DNA of 64,000 nt from Prorocentrum cordatum. Taxonomy: Eukaryota > Sar > Dinophyceae > Prorocentrales > Prorocentraceae. Within the stretch, counting starts at the first letter, position 1, and every line of letters begins with the position of its first letter. The notes under the pieces were generated by a model. That model ran no database searches. It was not told the DNA's origin and saw nothing but the letters and a program-made list of their open reading frames with translations. Location of the stretch: positions 385,133 through 449,132 of the forward strand of contig CAUYUJ010020538.1 of the NCBI GenBank assembly GCA_963575745.1, given 5' to 3'. Of the stretch, positions 1 through 12,479 are shown one piece after another. The position numbers and the translations under genes are program-made.

Positions 1-3000
1 GCGCGCGCGTGCACCGTCAGGCTTGCGCGAATATAGACAAACAACAGGAATATCCAACGCAGCAGCGGGACGTGCGGCGAATCCAGACGAGAGAGAGCGC
101 GGGGCCGCTTGCCCCAAAGTGCGTTCGAAAGTCCCCGCGCGGGACCAGCGCGAGCCCGAGATGGGCCCCAACAAATCGGTACTTGACCTGGCGTTCCAGG
201 TGACCCTCCAGGCCCGCAGAGTCCACGCGCGGACCCCCCCCCTCGAGAGGAGGGTGGGCGGGGCCGAAATCCCGAGGGCGGCAGAGCCGAAGGAGGACAG
301 GAGGACGAGGGCGAGAAGGGACAAAAGAGGATTGTACGAGGGGGGGAATTAGCAGTACAAAAGAGTGTCACAATAACATTTATTTCAACGAAGCTGTTCA
401 CGGGATCCCGCGTGCCAGAGCTGAAGGGGGGTCAGGCGGCGCACGCGCGCACTGTCAGGCATGCGCGAATATCGACAAACAACAGGAATATCCAACACAG
501 CAGCGGGACGTGAGGCGAATTCATACGAGAGCGAGCGCGGGGCCGCTTGCCCCAAAGTACATTCGAAAGTCCCCGCGCGGGGCCAGCACGAGCCCGAAAT
601 GGGCTTCCCAAAACCGGCACTTGACCTGGCATTCCAGGTGACCCTCCAGGCCCACAGAGTTCACGCGCGGAAGCTCCCCCCTCGAGGGGAGGGTGGGCGG
701 GGCCGAAATCCCCAGGGCGGCAGAGCCGGAGGGGGACAGAAGGACGAGGACGAGGAAGGACGAGGGAGGATTGTACGATGGGGGGGAACTAGCAGTATAA
801 GAGCGTTACAATTACATTTATCTCAACGAAGCTGTTCACGGGGTCCCACGTGCCAGAGCTGAAGGGGGGTCAGGCGGCGCGCGCGTGCACCGTCAGGCTT
901 GCGCGAATATAGACAAACAACAGGCATATCCAACGCATCAGCGGGACGTGGGGCGAATCCAGACGAGAGCGAGCGCGGGGCCGCTCGCCCCAAAGTGCGT
1001 TCGAAAGTCCCCGCGCAGGGCCAGCGCGAGCCCGAAATGGGCCTCCCAAAATCGGTAGTTGACCGGGCATTCCAGGTGACCCTCCAGGCCCACAGAGTCC
1101 ACATGTGGAAACTCCCCCCTCGAGAGGAGGGTGGGCGGGGCCGAATGCCCGAGGGCGGCGGAGCCGAAGGAGGACAGAAGGACGAGGGCGAGGAAGGACA
1201 AGAGAGGATTGTACGAGGGAGGGGGAACTAGCAGCATAGAAGAGCGTTACAATAACATGTATTGCAACGGAGCTGTTCACGGGACCCCGCGTGCCAGAGC
1301 TGAAGGGGGGTCAGGCGGCGCGCGCGCGCACCGTCAGGCTTGCACGAATATAGACAAACAACAGGAATATCCAACACAGCAGCGGGACGTGAGGCGAATC
1401 CAGACGAGAGCGAGCGCGGGGCCGCTTGCCCCAAAGCATGTTCGAAAGTCCCCGCGCGGGACCAGCGCGAGCCCGAAATGGGCCTCCCAAGATCGGTACT
1501 TGACCTGGCATTCCAGGTGGCCCTCCAGGCCCACAGAGTTCACGCGCGGAAGCTCCCCCCTCTGATGGGGGTCGGCGTGGCCGAAATCCCGAGGACGGCG
1601 GAGCCGAAGGAGGGCAGAAGGGCGTGGGCGAGGAAGGACAAGAGAGGATTGTACGAGGGTGGGGAACTAGCAGCATAAAATAGCGTTACAATAACATTTA
1701 TTTCAACGAAGCTGTTCACGGGATCCCACGTGCCAGAGCTGAAGGGGGGTCAGGCGGCGCACGCGTGCACCGTCCGGCTTGCACGAATATAGACAAACAA
1801 CAGGCATATCCAACACAGCAGCGGGACGCGAGGCGAATCCAGACGAGAGCGAGCGCGGGGCCGCTTGTCCCAAAGCACGTTCGAAAGTCCCCGCGCGGGA
1901 CCAGCGCGAGCCCGAAATGGGCCTCCCAAGATCGGTACTTGACCTGGCATTCCAGGTGACCCGCCAGGCCCACAGAGTCCACGCGCGGAAACTCCCCCCT
2001 CGAGAGGAGGGTGGGCGGGGCCGAAATCCCGAGGACGGCAGAGCCGAAGAAGGACAGAAGGGCGTGGACGAGGAAGGACAAGAGAGGATTGTACGAGGGG
2101 GGGGAACTAGCGGCATAAAAGAGCGTCACAAGAACATTTATGTCAACGAAGCTGTTCACGGGATCCCACGTGTCAGAGCTGAAGGGGGGTCAGGCGGCGC
2201 ACGCGTGCACCGCCAGGCTTGCACGAAGATAGACAAACAACAGGAACATCCAACACAGCAGCGGGGCGCGAGGCGAATCCAGACGAGAGCGAGCGCGGGG
2301 CCGCTTGCCCCAAAGTATGTTCGAAAGTCCCCGCGTGGGACCAGCGCGAGCCCGAAATGGGCCCCCCAAAATCGGTACTTGACCTGGCATTCCAGGTGGC
2401 CCTCCAGGCCCACAGAGTCCACGCGCGGAAACTCCCCCCTCGAGAGGAGGGCCGGCGGGGCCGAAATCCCGAGGACGGCGGAGCCGAAGGAGGGCAGAAG
2501 GACGTGGACGAGGAAGGACAAGAGAGGATTGTACGAGGGGGGGGAACTAGCAGTATACAAGAGCGTTACAACAACATTGATTTCAACGAAGCTGTCCACG
2601 GGATCCCACGCGCCAGAGCTGAAGGGGGGTCAGGCGGCGCGCGCATGCACCGTCAGGTTTGCACGAATATAGACAAACAACAGGAACATCCAACGCAGCA
2701 GCGGGACGCGAGGCGAATCCAGACGAGAGCGAGCGCGGGGCCGCTTGCCCCAAAGTACGTTCGAAAGTCCCCGCGCGGGACCAGCGCGAGCCCGAAATGG
2801 GCCTCCCAAAATCGGTACTTGACCTGGCATTCCAGGTGGCCCCCCAAGCCCACAGAGTCCACGTGCGCCCCCCCCCCCCCCCCCCCCTCGACAGGAGGGC
2901 GGGCGGGGCCGAAATCCCGAGGGCGGCAGAGCCGAAGGAGGACAGAAGGACGAGGACGAGGGAGGACAAGAGAGGATTGCACGGGGGGGGGGACTAGCAG

Positions 3001-6000
3001 CATACAAGAGCGTTACAATAACGTTTACTTCAATGGAGCTGTTCACGGGATCCCACGTGCCAGAGCTGAAGGGGGGTCAGGCGGCGCACGCGTGCACCGT
3101 CAGGCTTGCACGAATATAGACAAACAGCAGGAATATCCAACGCAGCAGCGGGACGTGAGGCGAATCCAGACGAGAGCGAGCGTGGGGCCGCTTGCCCCAA
3201 AGTATGTTCGAAAGTCCCCGCGCGGGACCAGCGCGAGGTCATTCCAGGTTGCCCTCCAGGCCCACAGGGTCCACGCGCGGAAACTCCCCCCTTCGAGAGG
3301 AGGGTTGGCGGGGCCGAAATCCCGAGGACGGCAGAGCCGAAGGGGGGCAGAAGGACGAGGCCGAGGAAGGACAAGAGTGGATTGTACGAGGGGGGGAACT
3401 AGCAGTATAAAAGCGCGTTACAACAGCACTTATTTCAACGAAGCTGTTCACGGGATCCCACGTGCCAGAGCTGGAGGGGGGTCAGGCGGCGCACGCGTGC
3501 GCCGCCAGGCTTGCACGAACATAGACAAACAACAGGAATATCCAACACGGCAGCGGGACGTGAGGCGAATCCATACGAGAGCGAGCGCGGGGCCGCTCGC
3601 CCCAAAGTGCGTTCGAAAGTCCCCGCGCGGGACCAGCGCGAGCCCGAAATGGGCCCCCCAAAATCGGCACTTGACCTGGCATTCCAGGTGCCCCCCCAGG
3701 CCCACAGAGTCCACGCGCGGAGACTCCCCCCTCGAGAGGAGGGTGGGCGGGGCCGAAATCCCGAGGACGGCAGAGCCGAAGGAGGGCAGAAGGACGTGGA
3801 CGAGAAGGGACAAGAGAGGATTGTACGAGGGGGGGGGGGGGGGGGGGAACTAGCAATATAAAAGAGCGCCACACTAACATTTATTTTGACGGAGCTGTTC
3901 ACGGGATCCCACGTGCCAGAGCTGAAGGGGGGTCAGGCGGCGCACGCGTGCACCGTCAGGCTTGCACGAATATAGACAAACAACAGGAATATCCAACACG
4001 GCAGCGGGGCGTGAGGCGAATCCAGACGAGAGCGAGCGCGGGGCCGCTTGCCCCAACGCATGTTCGAACGTCCCCGCGCGGGACCAGCGCGAGCCCGAAC
4101 TGGGCTTCCCAAAATCGGCACTTGACCTGGCATTCCAGGTGGCCCTCCAGGCCCACAGAGCCCACGCGCGGAAACTCCCCCCTCGAGAGGAGGGTGGGCG
4201 GGGCCGAAATCCCGAGGGCGGCAGAGCCGAAGGAGGACAGGATGACGAGGACGAGGAAGGACCAGATAGGATTGTACGAGGGGGGGGGGGGGGGGGGAGG
4301 GCAGTATAAAAGAGCGTTACAATAACATGTATGTCAACGAAGCTGTTCGCGGGATCCCACGCGCCAGAGCAGAAGGGGGGTCAGACGGCGCACGCGCGCA
4401 CCGTCAGGCTTGCACGAATATGGACAAACAACAGGAAGATCCAACACAGCAGCGGGACGTGAGGCGAATCCAGACGAGAGCGAGCGCGGGGCCGCTTGCC
4501 CCACAGCGTGTCCGAACGACCCCGCGCGGGACCAGCACGAGCCCGAAATGGGCCTCCCAAGATCGGTACTTGACCTGGCATCCCAGGTGACCCTCCAGGC
4601 CCACAGAGTCCACGCGCGGACCCCCCCCCCTCGAGAGGAGGGTAGGCGGGGCCGAAATCCCGAGGACGGCAGAGCCGAAGGGGGGCAGAAGGACGGGGAC
4701 GAGGAAGGACAAGAGAGGATTGTACGAGGGGGGGGGGGGGGGGGGAACTAGCAGTATACAAGAGCGTTGCAATAACAGTTATGTCAACGAAGCTGTTCAC
4801 GGGATCCCACGTGCCAGAGCTGAAGGGGGGTCAGGCGGCGCACGCGTGCACCGTCAGGCTTGCACGAATATGGACAAACAACAGGAACATCAAACACAGC
4901 AGCGGGACGCGAGGCGAATCCAGACGAGAGCGAGCGCGGGGCCGCTTGCCCCAAAGTATGTTCGAAAGTCCCCGCGCGGGACCAGCGCGAGCCCGAAATG
5001 GGCCCCCAAAAATCGGCACTTGACCTGGCATTCCAGATGATCCTCCAGGCCCACAGAGTCCACGCGCGGACCCCCCCCCCTCGAGAGGAGGGTGGGCGGG
5101 GCCGAAATCGCAAGGACGGCAGAGCCGAAGGAGGACATACGGACGAGGGCGAGGAAGGACAAGAGAGGATTGTACGAGGGGAGGGAACTAGCAGTATAAA
5201 AGAGTGTTACAATACCATTTATGCCAACGAAGCTGTTCACGGGATCCCACGTGCCAGGGCTGAAGGGGGGTCAGGCGGCGCGCGCGTGCACCGTCAGGCT
5301 TGCACGAATATAGACAAACAACAGGAGTATCCAACGCAGCAGCGGGGCGCGAGGCGAATCCAGACGAGGGCGGGCGCGGGGCCGCTTGCCCCAAAGTCTG
5401 GTCGTGAGTCCCCGCGCGGGACCAGCGCGAGTCCGAAATGGGCCCCCCCAAATCGGTATTTGACCTGGCGTTCCAGGTGACCCCCCCAGGCCCACAGAGT
5501 CCACGTGCGGAAACCCCCCCCTCGGGAGGAGGGCGGGCGGGCCCGAAATCCCGAGGGCGGCAGAGCCGAAGGAGGACAGGATGACGAGGACGAGGGAGGA
5601 CAAGAGAGGATTGCACGGGGGGGGGGGGGGGGGGGGGGGGCACTAGCAGCATACAAGAGCGCTGCACTAACATTTACTTCAGCGGAGCAGTTCACGGGAT
5701 CCCACGTGCCAGAGCTGAAGGGGGGTCAGGCGGCGCACGCGCGCACCGTCAGGCTTGCACGAATATAGACAAACAACAGGAATATCCAACGCAGCAGCGG
5801 GGCGCGAGGCGAATCCAGACGAGAGCGAGCGCGGGGCCGCTTGCCCCACAGCGCGTTCGAAAGACCCCGCGCGGGACCAGCGCGAGCCCGACATGGGCCT
5901 CCCGAAGTCGGTGCTTGACTTGGCATCCCAGGTGGCCCTCCAGGCCCACAGAGTCCACGCGCGGAACCCCCCCCCCCCCCCTCGAGAGGAGGGTGGGCGG

Positions 6001-9000
6001 TGCCGAAATCCCGAAGACGGCAGAGCCGAAGGAGGGCAGAAGGACGGGGACGAGGAAGGACAAGAGAGGATCGCACGAGGGGGGGGGGGGGGGACTAGCA
6101 GCATACAAGAGCGTTACAATAACATTTACTTAAACGGAGCTGTTCACGGGATCCCACGTGCCAGAGCTGAAGGGGGGTCAGACGGCGCACGCGTGCACGA
6201 TCAGGCTTGCACGAAAATAGACAAACACTAGGAACATCTAACACAGCAGCGGGGCGTTCGGCGAACCCAGACGAGAGCGAGCGCGGGGCCGCTTGCCCCG
6301 ACGTATGTTCGGAAGTCCCCGCGCGGGACCAGCGCGAGCCCGAAATGGGCCCCCCAAAGTCGGTACTTGACCTGGCATTCCAGGTGGCCCTCCAGGCCCG
6401 CAGAGTCCACGCGCGGAAACTCCCCTCTCGAGAGGAGGGTGGGCGGGGCCGAAATCCCGAGGGCGGCAGAGCCGAAGGGGGACAGAAGGACGAGGACGAG
6501 GAAGGACAAGAGAGGATTGTACGATGGGGGGGGGGGGGGGGGATAGCAGTATAAAAGAGCGCTACAAAAACATGTATTTCAACGAAGGTGTCCACGGAAT
6601 CCCACGTGCCAGAGCTGAAGGGGGGTCAGGCGGCGCACGCGTGCACCGTCAGGCTTGCATGAATATAGGCAAACAACAGGAATATCCAACGCAGCTGCGG
6701 GACGTGAGGCGAATCCAGACGAGAGCGAGCGCGGGGCCGCTTGCCCCAAAGCATGTTCGGAAGTCCCCGCGCGCGACCAGCGCGCGCCCGAAATGGGCCT
6801 CCCAAAGTCGGTGCTTGACCTGGCATTCCAGGTGACCCTCCAGGCCCACAGAGTCCACGTGCGGAAACCCCCCATCGAGAGGAGGGTGGGCGGGGCCGAA
6901 ATCCCGAGGACGGCAGAGCCGAAGGAGGACAGAAGGACGAGGACGAGGAAGGGCAAGGGAGGACGGCGCGAGGGGGGGGGGGGGAACTGGCAGTATAAAA
7001 GAGCGTTACAATACCATTTTTGCCAACGAAGCTGTTCACGGGATCCCACGTGCCAGGGCTGAAGGGGGGTCAGGCGGCGCGCGCGTGCACCGTCAGGCTT
7101 GCACGAATACAGACAAACAACAGGAATACCCCACGCGGCAGCGGGGCGTTCGGCGAACCCAGACGAGAGCGAGCGCGGGGCCGCTTGCCCCAAAGTGCGT
7201 TCGAAAGTCCCCGCGTGGGGCCAGCGCGCGCCCGAAATGGGCCTCCCAAAATCGGTGCTTGACTTGGCATTCCAGGTGGCCCTCCAGGCCCACAGAGTCC
7301 ACGCGCGGAAACTCCCCCCTCGAGAGGAGGGTGGGCGGGGCCGAAATCCCGAGGGCGGCGGAGCCGAAGGAGGACAGAAGGACGAGGACGAGGAAGGACA
7401 AGAGAGGATTGTACGAGGGGGGTAACCAGCAGTATACAAGAGCGTTACAATAACATTAATTCAACGAAGCTGTTCACGGGATCGCGCCAGAGCTGAAGGG
7501 GGGTCAGGCGGCGCACGCGTGCGCCGTCAGGCTTGCACGAATATAGACAAACAGCAGGAATATCCAACGCAGCAGCGGGGCGTGAGGGGAACCCAGACGA
7601 GAGCGAGCGTGGGGCCGCTTGTCCCAAAGCACGTTCGAAAGTCCCCGCGCGGAACCAGCGCGCGCCCGAAATGGGCACCCCAAAGTCGGCACTTGACCTG
7701 GCATTCCAGGTGACCCTCCAGGCCCACAGAGTCCACGTGCGGAAACTCCCCTCTCGAGAGGAGGGTGGGCGGGGCCGAAATCTCGAGGACGGCAGAGCCG
7801 AAGGAGGACAGAAGGACGAGGACGAGGAAGGACAAGAGAGGACGGCACGATGGGGGGGAACTAGCAGTATAAAAGAGCGTCACAATAACATTTCTTTCAA
7901 CGAAGGTGTCCACGGGATCCCACGTGCCAGGGCTGAAGGGGGGTCAGGCGGCGCGCGCGTGCACCGTCAGGCTTGCGCGAATATAGACAAACAGCTGGAA
8001 TATCCAACGCAGCAGCGGGGCGCGAGGGGAATGCAGACGAGAGCGAGCGCGGGGCCGCTTGCCCCAAAGCATGTTCGAAAGTCCCCGCGCGCGACCAGCG
8101 CGCGCCCGAAATGGGCCTCCCGAAGTCGGTGCTTGACCTGGCATTCCAGGTGACCCCCCAGGCCCACAGGGTCCACGCGCGGAAACTCCCACTCGAGAGG
8201 AGGGTGGGCGGGGCCGAAATTCCGAGGACGGCAGAGCCGAAGGAGGACAGAAGGACGAGGACGAGGAAGGACAAGAGAGGATTGTACGATGGGGGGGAAC
8301 TAGCAGTATAAAAGAGCGTTACAATACCATTTATTTCAACGAAGCTGTTCACGGGATCCCACGTGCCAGAGCTGAAGGGGGGTCAGGCGGCGCACGCGTG
8401 CACCGTCAGGCTTGCACGAATATAGACAAACAACAGGAATATCCAACGCAGCAGCGGGGCGTGAGGCGAATCCAGACGAGAGCGAGCGCGGGGCCGCTTG
8501 CCCCAAAGTATGTTCGAAAGTCCCTGCGCGGGACCAGCGCGAGCCCGAAATGGGCCTCCCAAAATCGACACTTGACCTGGCATTCCAGGTGACCCTCCAG
8601 GCCCACAGAGTCCACGTGCGGAAACTCCACGCACAGGCCAGCCAGCCCCTTCTGGCCGAAGGCCTTAAAATACTGCACATACAGCACGTAGCACAAACGG
8701 GAGGGTGGGAAGGAGGGGCGAAGGAGCAGGACATCTGAGCATGACCCCCCATTTTAGGCACCTTATTTGGTGACCCTCCAGGCCCGCAGAGTCCACGCGC
8801 GGGCCCCCCCCCCTCGAGAGGAGGGTGGGCTGGGCCGAAATCCCGAAGACGGCAGAGCCGAAGGAGGACAGAAAGACGAGGACGAGGAAGGACAAGCGAG
8901 GGCGGCACGAGGGGGGGGAACTAGCAGTATAAAAGAGCGTTCCATTAACATTTATTTCAACGAAGGTGTCCACGGGATCCCACGTGCCAGGGCTGAAGGG

Positions 9001-9686
9001 GGGTCAGGCGGCGCGCGCGTGCACCGTCAGGCTTGCGCGAATATAGACAAACAGCAGGAATATCCAACGCAGCAGCGGGGCGCGAGGGGAATGCAGACGA
9101 GAGCGAGCGCGGGGCCGCTTGCCCCAAAGTATGTTCGAAAGTCCCCCCGCGGGGCCAGCGCGCGCCCGAAATGGGCCTCCCAAAATCGGTACTTGACTTG
9201 GCATTCCAGGTGACCCTCCAGGCCCACAGAGTCCACGTGCGGAAACTCCCCCCTCGAGAGGAGGGCGGGCGGGGCCGAAATCCCGAGGGCGGCAGAGCCG
9301 AAGGAGGACAGAAGGACGAGGACGAGGAAGGACAAGAGAGGATTGTACGAGGGGGGGGAACTAGCAGTATAAATGAGCGTTACAATACCATTTATTTCAA
9401 CGAAGCTGCTCACGGGATTCCACGTGCCAGAGCTGAAAGGGGGTCAGGCGGCGCACGCGTGCACCGTCAGGCTTGCATGAATATAGACAAACAACAGGAA
9501 AATCCAACGCAGCAGCGGGACGTGAGGCGAATCCAGACGAGAGCGAGCGTGGGGCCGTTTGCCCCAAAGTATGTTCGAACGTCCCCGCGCGGGACCAGCG
9601 CGCGCCCGAACTGGGCCCCCCAAAATCGGCACTTGACCTGGCATCCCAGGTGACCCTCCAGGCCCACAGAGTCCAGCGCGGAAGCT
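1..9686. repeat. Tandem array of ~440-bp units (22 copies, cut by left edge)
   Basis: A satellite-like array. The anchor ACCGTCAGGCTTGC or a variant recurs at about 13, 451, 889, 1330, 1769, 2209, 2649, 3096, 3501, 3952, 4400, 4850, 5290, 5745, 6197, 6645, 7089, 7523, 7963, 8402, 9023 and 9463. Most spacings are 434-455 bp. The copy at 3096 is ~35-40 bp short (a deletion before CATTCCAGG) and the copy at 8402 is ~180 bp long because it carries an insert. Every unit has two neighbouring potential hairpins (GGGGC-N5-GCCCC and GTCCC-N5-GGGAC), a CCTGG-N4-CCAGG stem, a C run before CTCGAGAGG, a G run before AACTAGCAG, and in many copies a TATAAAAG-like stretch. Reading frames are open on both strands of every copy because the DNA is GC-rich, and I see no reason to call them genes. 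Confidence 0.97.
8629..8770. mobile_element. ~140-bp insert in one array unit, matching the end of the DIRS-like element
   Basis: The sequence from CACGCACAGGCCAGCC to TTAGGCACCTTATTTGG is not array sequence. It is closely similar to 9688-9834, the first sequence beyond the array at the left edge of the DIRS-like element. Both copies leave the array at the same unit position, just after GCGGAARCTC. On its right, the insert returns to GGTGACCCTCCAGGCCC, which repeats ~35-40 bp already present on its left side. It is most simply a deletion derivative or solo end of the larger element, retained when an inserted unit was copied. Confidence 0.75.
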
Positions 9687-9834
9687 CCACACACAGGCCA
9701 ACCAGCCCCTTCTGGCCGAAGGCCCTAACATATGGCACATAACAGTACGTAGCACAAACGGGAGGGTGGGAAGGAGGGGCGAAGGAGCAGGAAATCCGGG
9801 CATGACTCCCCCCAGCTTAGGCACCCTCTTTGGG

Positions 9835-10125
9835 ATCCCCCCAAAGCCAATACTCATCATTATCATTCGACGTAATGGGGAGCTACGAACTGCGCCTCCT
9901 AATTGTTGCTTTGATGCCCGTCCTGGGCCTAGCCACTTCGGGCCTCGGCGCTGACGCAGCGCAGCCGAGCGACGTCGAGTCGCCCATCAGAGCCCGCAGA
10001 GTGCTGGAGAGGCGAGCAGCCAATGGCCCACGCACCACTTTGGACTGCTCCAGCGCGTCGGCCATGGCCGTGCCTGGAGCCTGCCCGAACTGCTCGCCCT
10101 CGCGAATATCACTGTCGGTCATGCT
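9835..10125. other. 3' non-coding part of the DIRS-like element
   Basis: This stretch lies between the shared end sequence (9688-9834) and the recombinase. It has the AT-richer start CATCATTATCATTCGACGTA, then GC-rich sequence. One open frame runs through it on each strand, but neither gives recognisable protein. Its position is consistent with the 3' untranslated part of the element. Confidence 0.5.
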
Positions 10126-10129
10126 CGCA

Positions 10130-10990
10130 CGCCTCTGGATCAGGACGTGCGTCTTGGTGTAGCGCTGGAGCGCGCTGGACGCGTTCCAACGGCCCCTCCC
10201 CCCTGCGACCTCCAGGCCCCCCCCCCCCGTTCGCCACGAAGTGCGCGGCCCCCGCGCGCCGCAGGCCGTGCGGGGGGCCGAACTCCTCCAAAACCCGGTC
10301 TGCCAGTTCCACTCCTTTCTGTACTTGCCGGGCGCGATGGGGAAGACAAGGTCGTTGGGGCCCAGGTCGTCGATCAAGCTCTTCATGACCCCCTTCGCCA
10401 GCTCGGTCGTCAGCTCGACGCCCTGGTCGAATCCGTCTTGACCTTCTCGCCCCTGGAAAAGCCCCCCAGGAGTAGCGCGATGCGGCCCGACTTGTCGATG
10501 CTCACGTCACGTCGCCTGAGTCCTGCCCAGTCCTGCTCCCTCAGCTACCTGCCGAGCTGGACGACGACGGCGCAGGCCTCGACGAGCAACTCATGCTTGC
10601 ACAAGTCCGTCACAATCAGGGCCACCCCCTTGAGCGGGATGGGCTGTCCCTCTTGCACCTGCCGTTGCCGTTCCCACGCCTTGAGAGCCCTCGCGGAGAG
10701 CGGCAAGCAATTGCGATGGTCCTCGAAGATCTGTATGAAGCCGTTGAAAGTCACGCTGCCGCTCCCATGCACGTAGCATTGATCCGCCAGGTACGCTGCT
10801 AGAGCCCTGTCCCGCTGGTGCACCGTCTCGAAGGGCACACCTAAGCGCTTGGTGTCGATGAGGAACTCCTGACGGCCTTTCTGCACACGAGATTGGTCTT
10901 GTCGTCGACCGCGTGGATCGCCAACCTGTCGTTGAACTCCAGCTTGTCGTCGCGTGCGTTCGTCCAGGCCAACACACCTCTAGTCTTCAA
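10130..10990 (-). pseudogene. Tyrosine recombinase domain of the DIRS-like element
   Basis: N-terminal helices run from about 10990 (RGVLAWTNARDDKLEFNDRL), then RQEFLIDTKRLGVPFETVHQ, LPLSARALKAWERQRQ and PIPLKGVALIVTDLCKHELL. The first catalytic-Arg region LREQDWAGLRRRDVS (about 10537-10493) follows directly after an in-frame TAG where a Tyr is expected. The second motif HGLRRAGAAHF, an H-x-x-R box, lies at about 10276-10245. After an 11-base C run that shifts the frame comes GRGRWNASSALQRYTKTHVL (about 10200-10146) with the nucleophile Tyr. This enzyme family integrates circular DIRS DNA without a DDE integrase. One stop and at least two frameshifts inactivate it. Confidence 0.8.
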
Positions 10991-11279
10991 TGGCGGCGGC
11001 CTCGATGATGGGCGGACCGCCCCGACGGAACGCGCCACCCAGGAGAGAAGCAGGAGGCCCCAAGAAGGTCGTGCCCTCGCAGCCGCGCCCCGAGGGGAAT
11101 GATGCACGAAGACCCACTCTTCGGACTCGTCCAACGCGTCAGGCTTCACCCAAGAAACATCAGAGCCATCAGCACAGGACCCCGCAGTGCACGTCCCGAT
11201 CAAATCTCCCCGAGCGTCGCCCTCAGCGCCTTCGGGGTGCACCGCCATATGTGCTTCTCCTTCGTCGCTTCCGCTGCTC

Positions 11280-12400
11280 CTATGCCCAGCCCCCGACTCG
11301 GTCCGTCGGCCACGTTGTCCTCCGAGGCGACTCACCTCAGGTGCAGCTTGCTGCCACAGACGAGCCCCGCGGCCGCAGCCTGTCTCGCCAGATGCAGCAA
11401 GCCAGCCGCTGATGAGCGCCCCTTCGCCAAGACTCCCATGGAGACCAAAGAGTCCGAGAACGCCAATGCCCTCTTGCCCCAGCAAGGCCGTGACCGGGAC
11501 AGGTGACGAAGCAAGGCAACGATCGTGCGCTACTCGAGGATGTTGTCGTGCTCCTCCTTGGCCCACTTCCCCTGGATGACGAGGGCCCATCTCGAAACAG
11601 TCGCCCATGAAGCACAGGCGGGCAGCGCCTGCCCCCTCGCGCGCGCGATCTTCAGCTGGCCCCGCTCGACCCCCCCCCCGCGCCCCCGCGGTGACTCTGC
11701 ACCAGTCCGGCGATATCTCCGTCACTATCTCGCAGTGCATTTGCCGCCAGACATCCCCGTACTTGAAGTCTGTCTCCGCTGTGCATGAAACGTTCCCAGG
11801 CTCCTTCAGGCGAGTTCCTGCAGGCGTAGCCGTAAACCCCGTCCAGCCCCAAAAAGTTGGACCAGACCTCGCCGATAAACCTTGCGTGCCGTATGAGCGC
11901 CGTGAAGATGAGCCCTCCCCTGCGCATCAGCTTCGCCACCTCCGGCGCCACGTGGTGCTTGATGGGGTTCTTGTTGGGGCGCAGGTGGGCTATCCACCAC
12001 CATCGCCTCCTGATGCGGCCGAAGAGCCGCTCGAGGTCTGTCGCGGCCATCAGCTCGTAGTTGGGCCCACGCAGAATGTCCGAGGCGTCGCGCCAAATAC
12101 CTTTCATCCCCCTCACGTCGTCCGTCAGCGTCTCGACGCCTGAGTAGAGCTCGAGAATGCCCGGTATCCCCGCGGGCGGTCGCACTACCTCGTCGCCTTC
12201 CTGGCCCGCCATCTCGACCTCCTCCTTGATCTCCCCGAAAGCCTGCTCGGCCCTGACTGCCCAGACCCGGTGGTCCCCCTTGTTCACTTCCCGACGACGC
12301 TCGCACGAGGTGGTCTCCGTCTGCGCGATGCCGTAGCCCTCCTCGGACGCATCTGTCATGAAGGCCTTGGGGTGCCAGTCGGCCTCGAGGTTGGAGGAAA
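11280..12400 (-). pseudogene. RNase H region with an inserted methyltransferase-like segment
   Basis: The first RNase H acidic residue is in FMTDASEEGYGI (Asp codon about 12353-12351). The remaining RNase H motifs appear only ~260 codons later: GKWAKEEHDNILE (about 11570-11533), ALAFSDSLVSMGVLAKGRSS (about 11480-11420) and VASEDNVADGPSRG (about 11338-11297), with spacing and wording typical of retroelement RNase H. Between them, at about 12160-11770, lies GILELYSGVETLTDDV, which resembles the Ile/Leu-E-LxSG motif I of DNA methyltransferases, then WWWIAHLRPN where a Pro-Cys motif would be expected but is not seen. DIRS elements are known to carry a methyltransferase domain. A TAG follows the ILE and a TGA replaces the expected Trp before VASEDN. 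Confidence 0.7.
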
Positions 12401-12479
12401 AGCAGACCGAAAGGGTCGAGAGGGCCATCGGCTCCGACACGACGTCCTGTGGTATCTTCAGGTTTTCCTCCCACTCGTC

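Noticed and set aside
1-9686. Long open frames on both strands of every 440-bp unit (for example 2219-3853 plus and 6579-7439 minus)
   Set aside because: Frames are open in several phases at once, follow the repeat period, and break or shift at homopolymer runs. GC-rich repeats lacking TAA/TAG/TGA words explain them.
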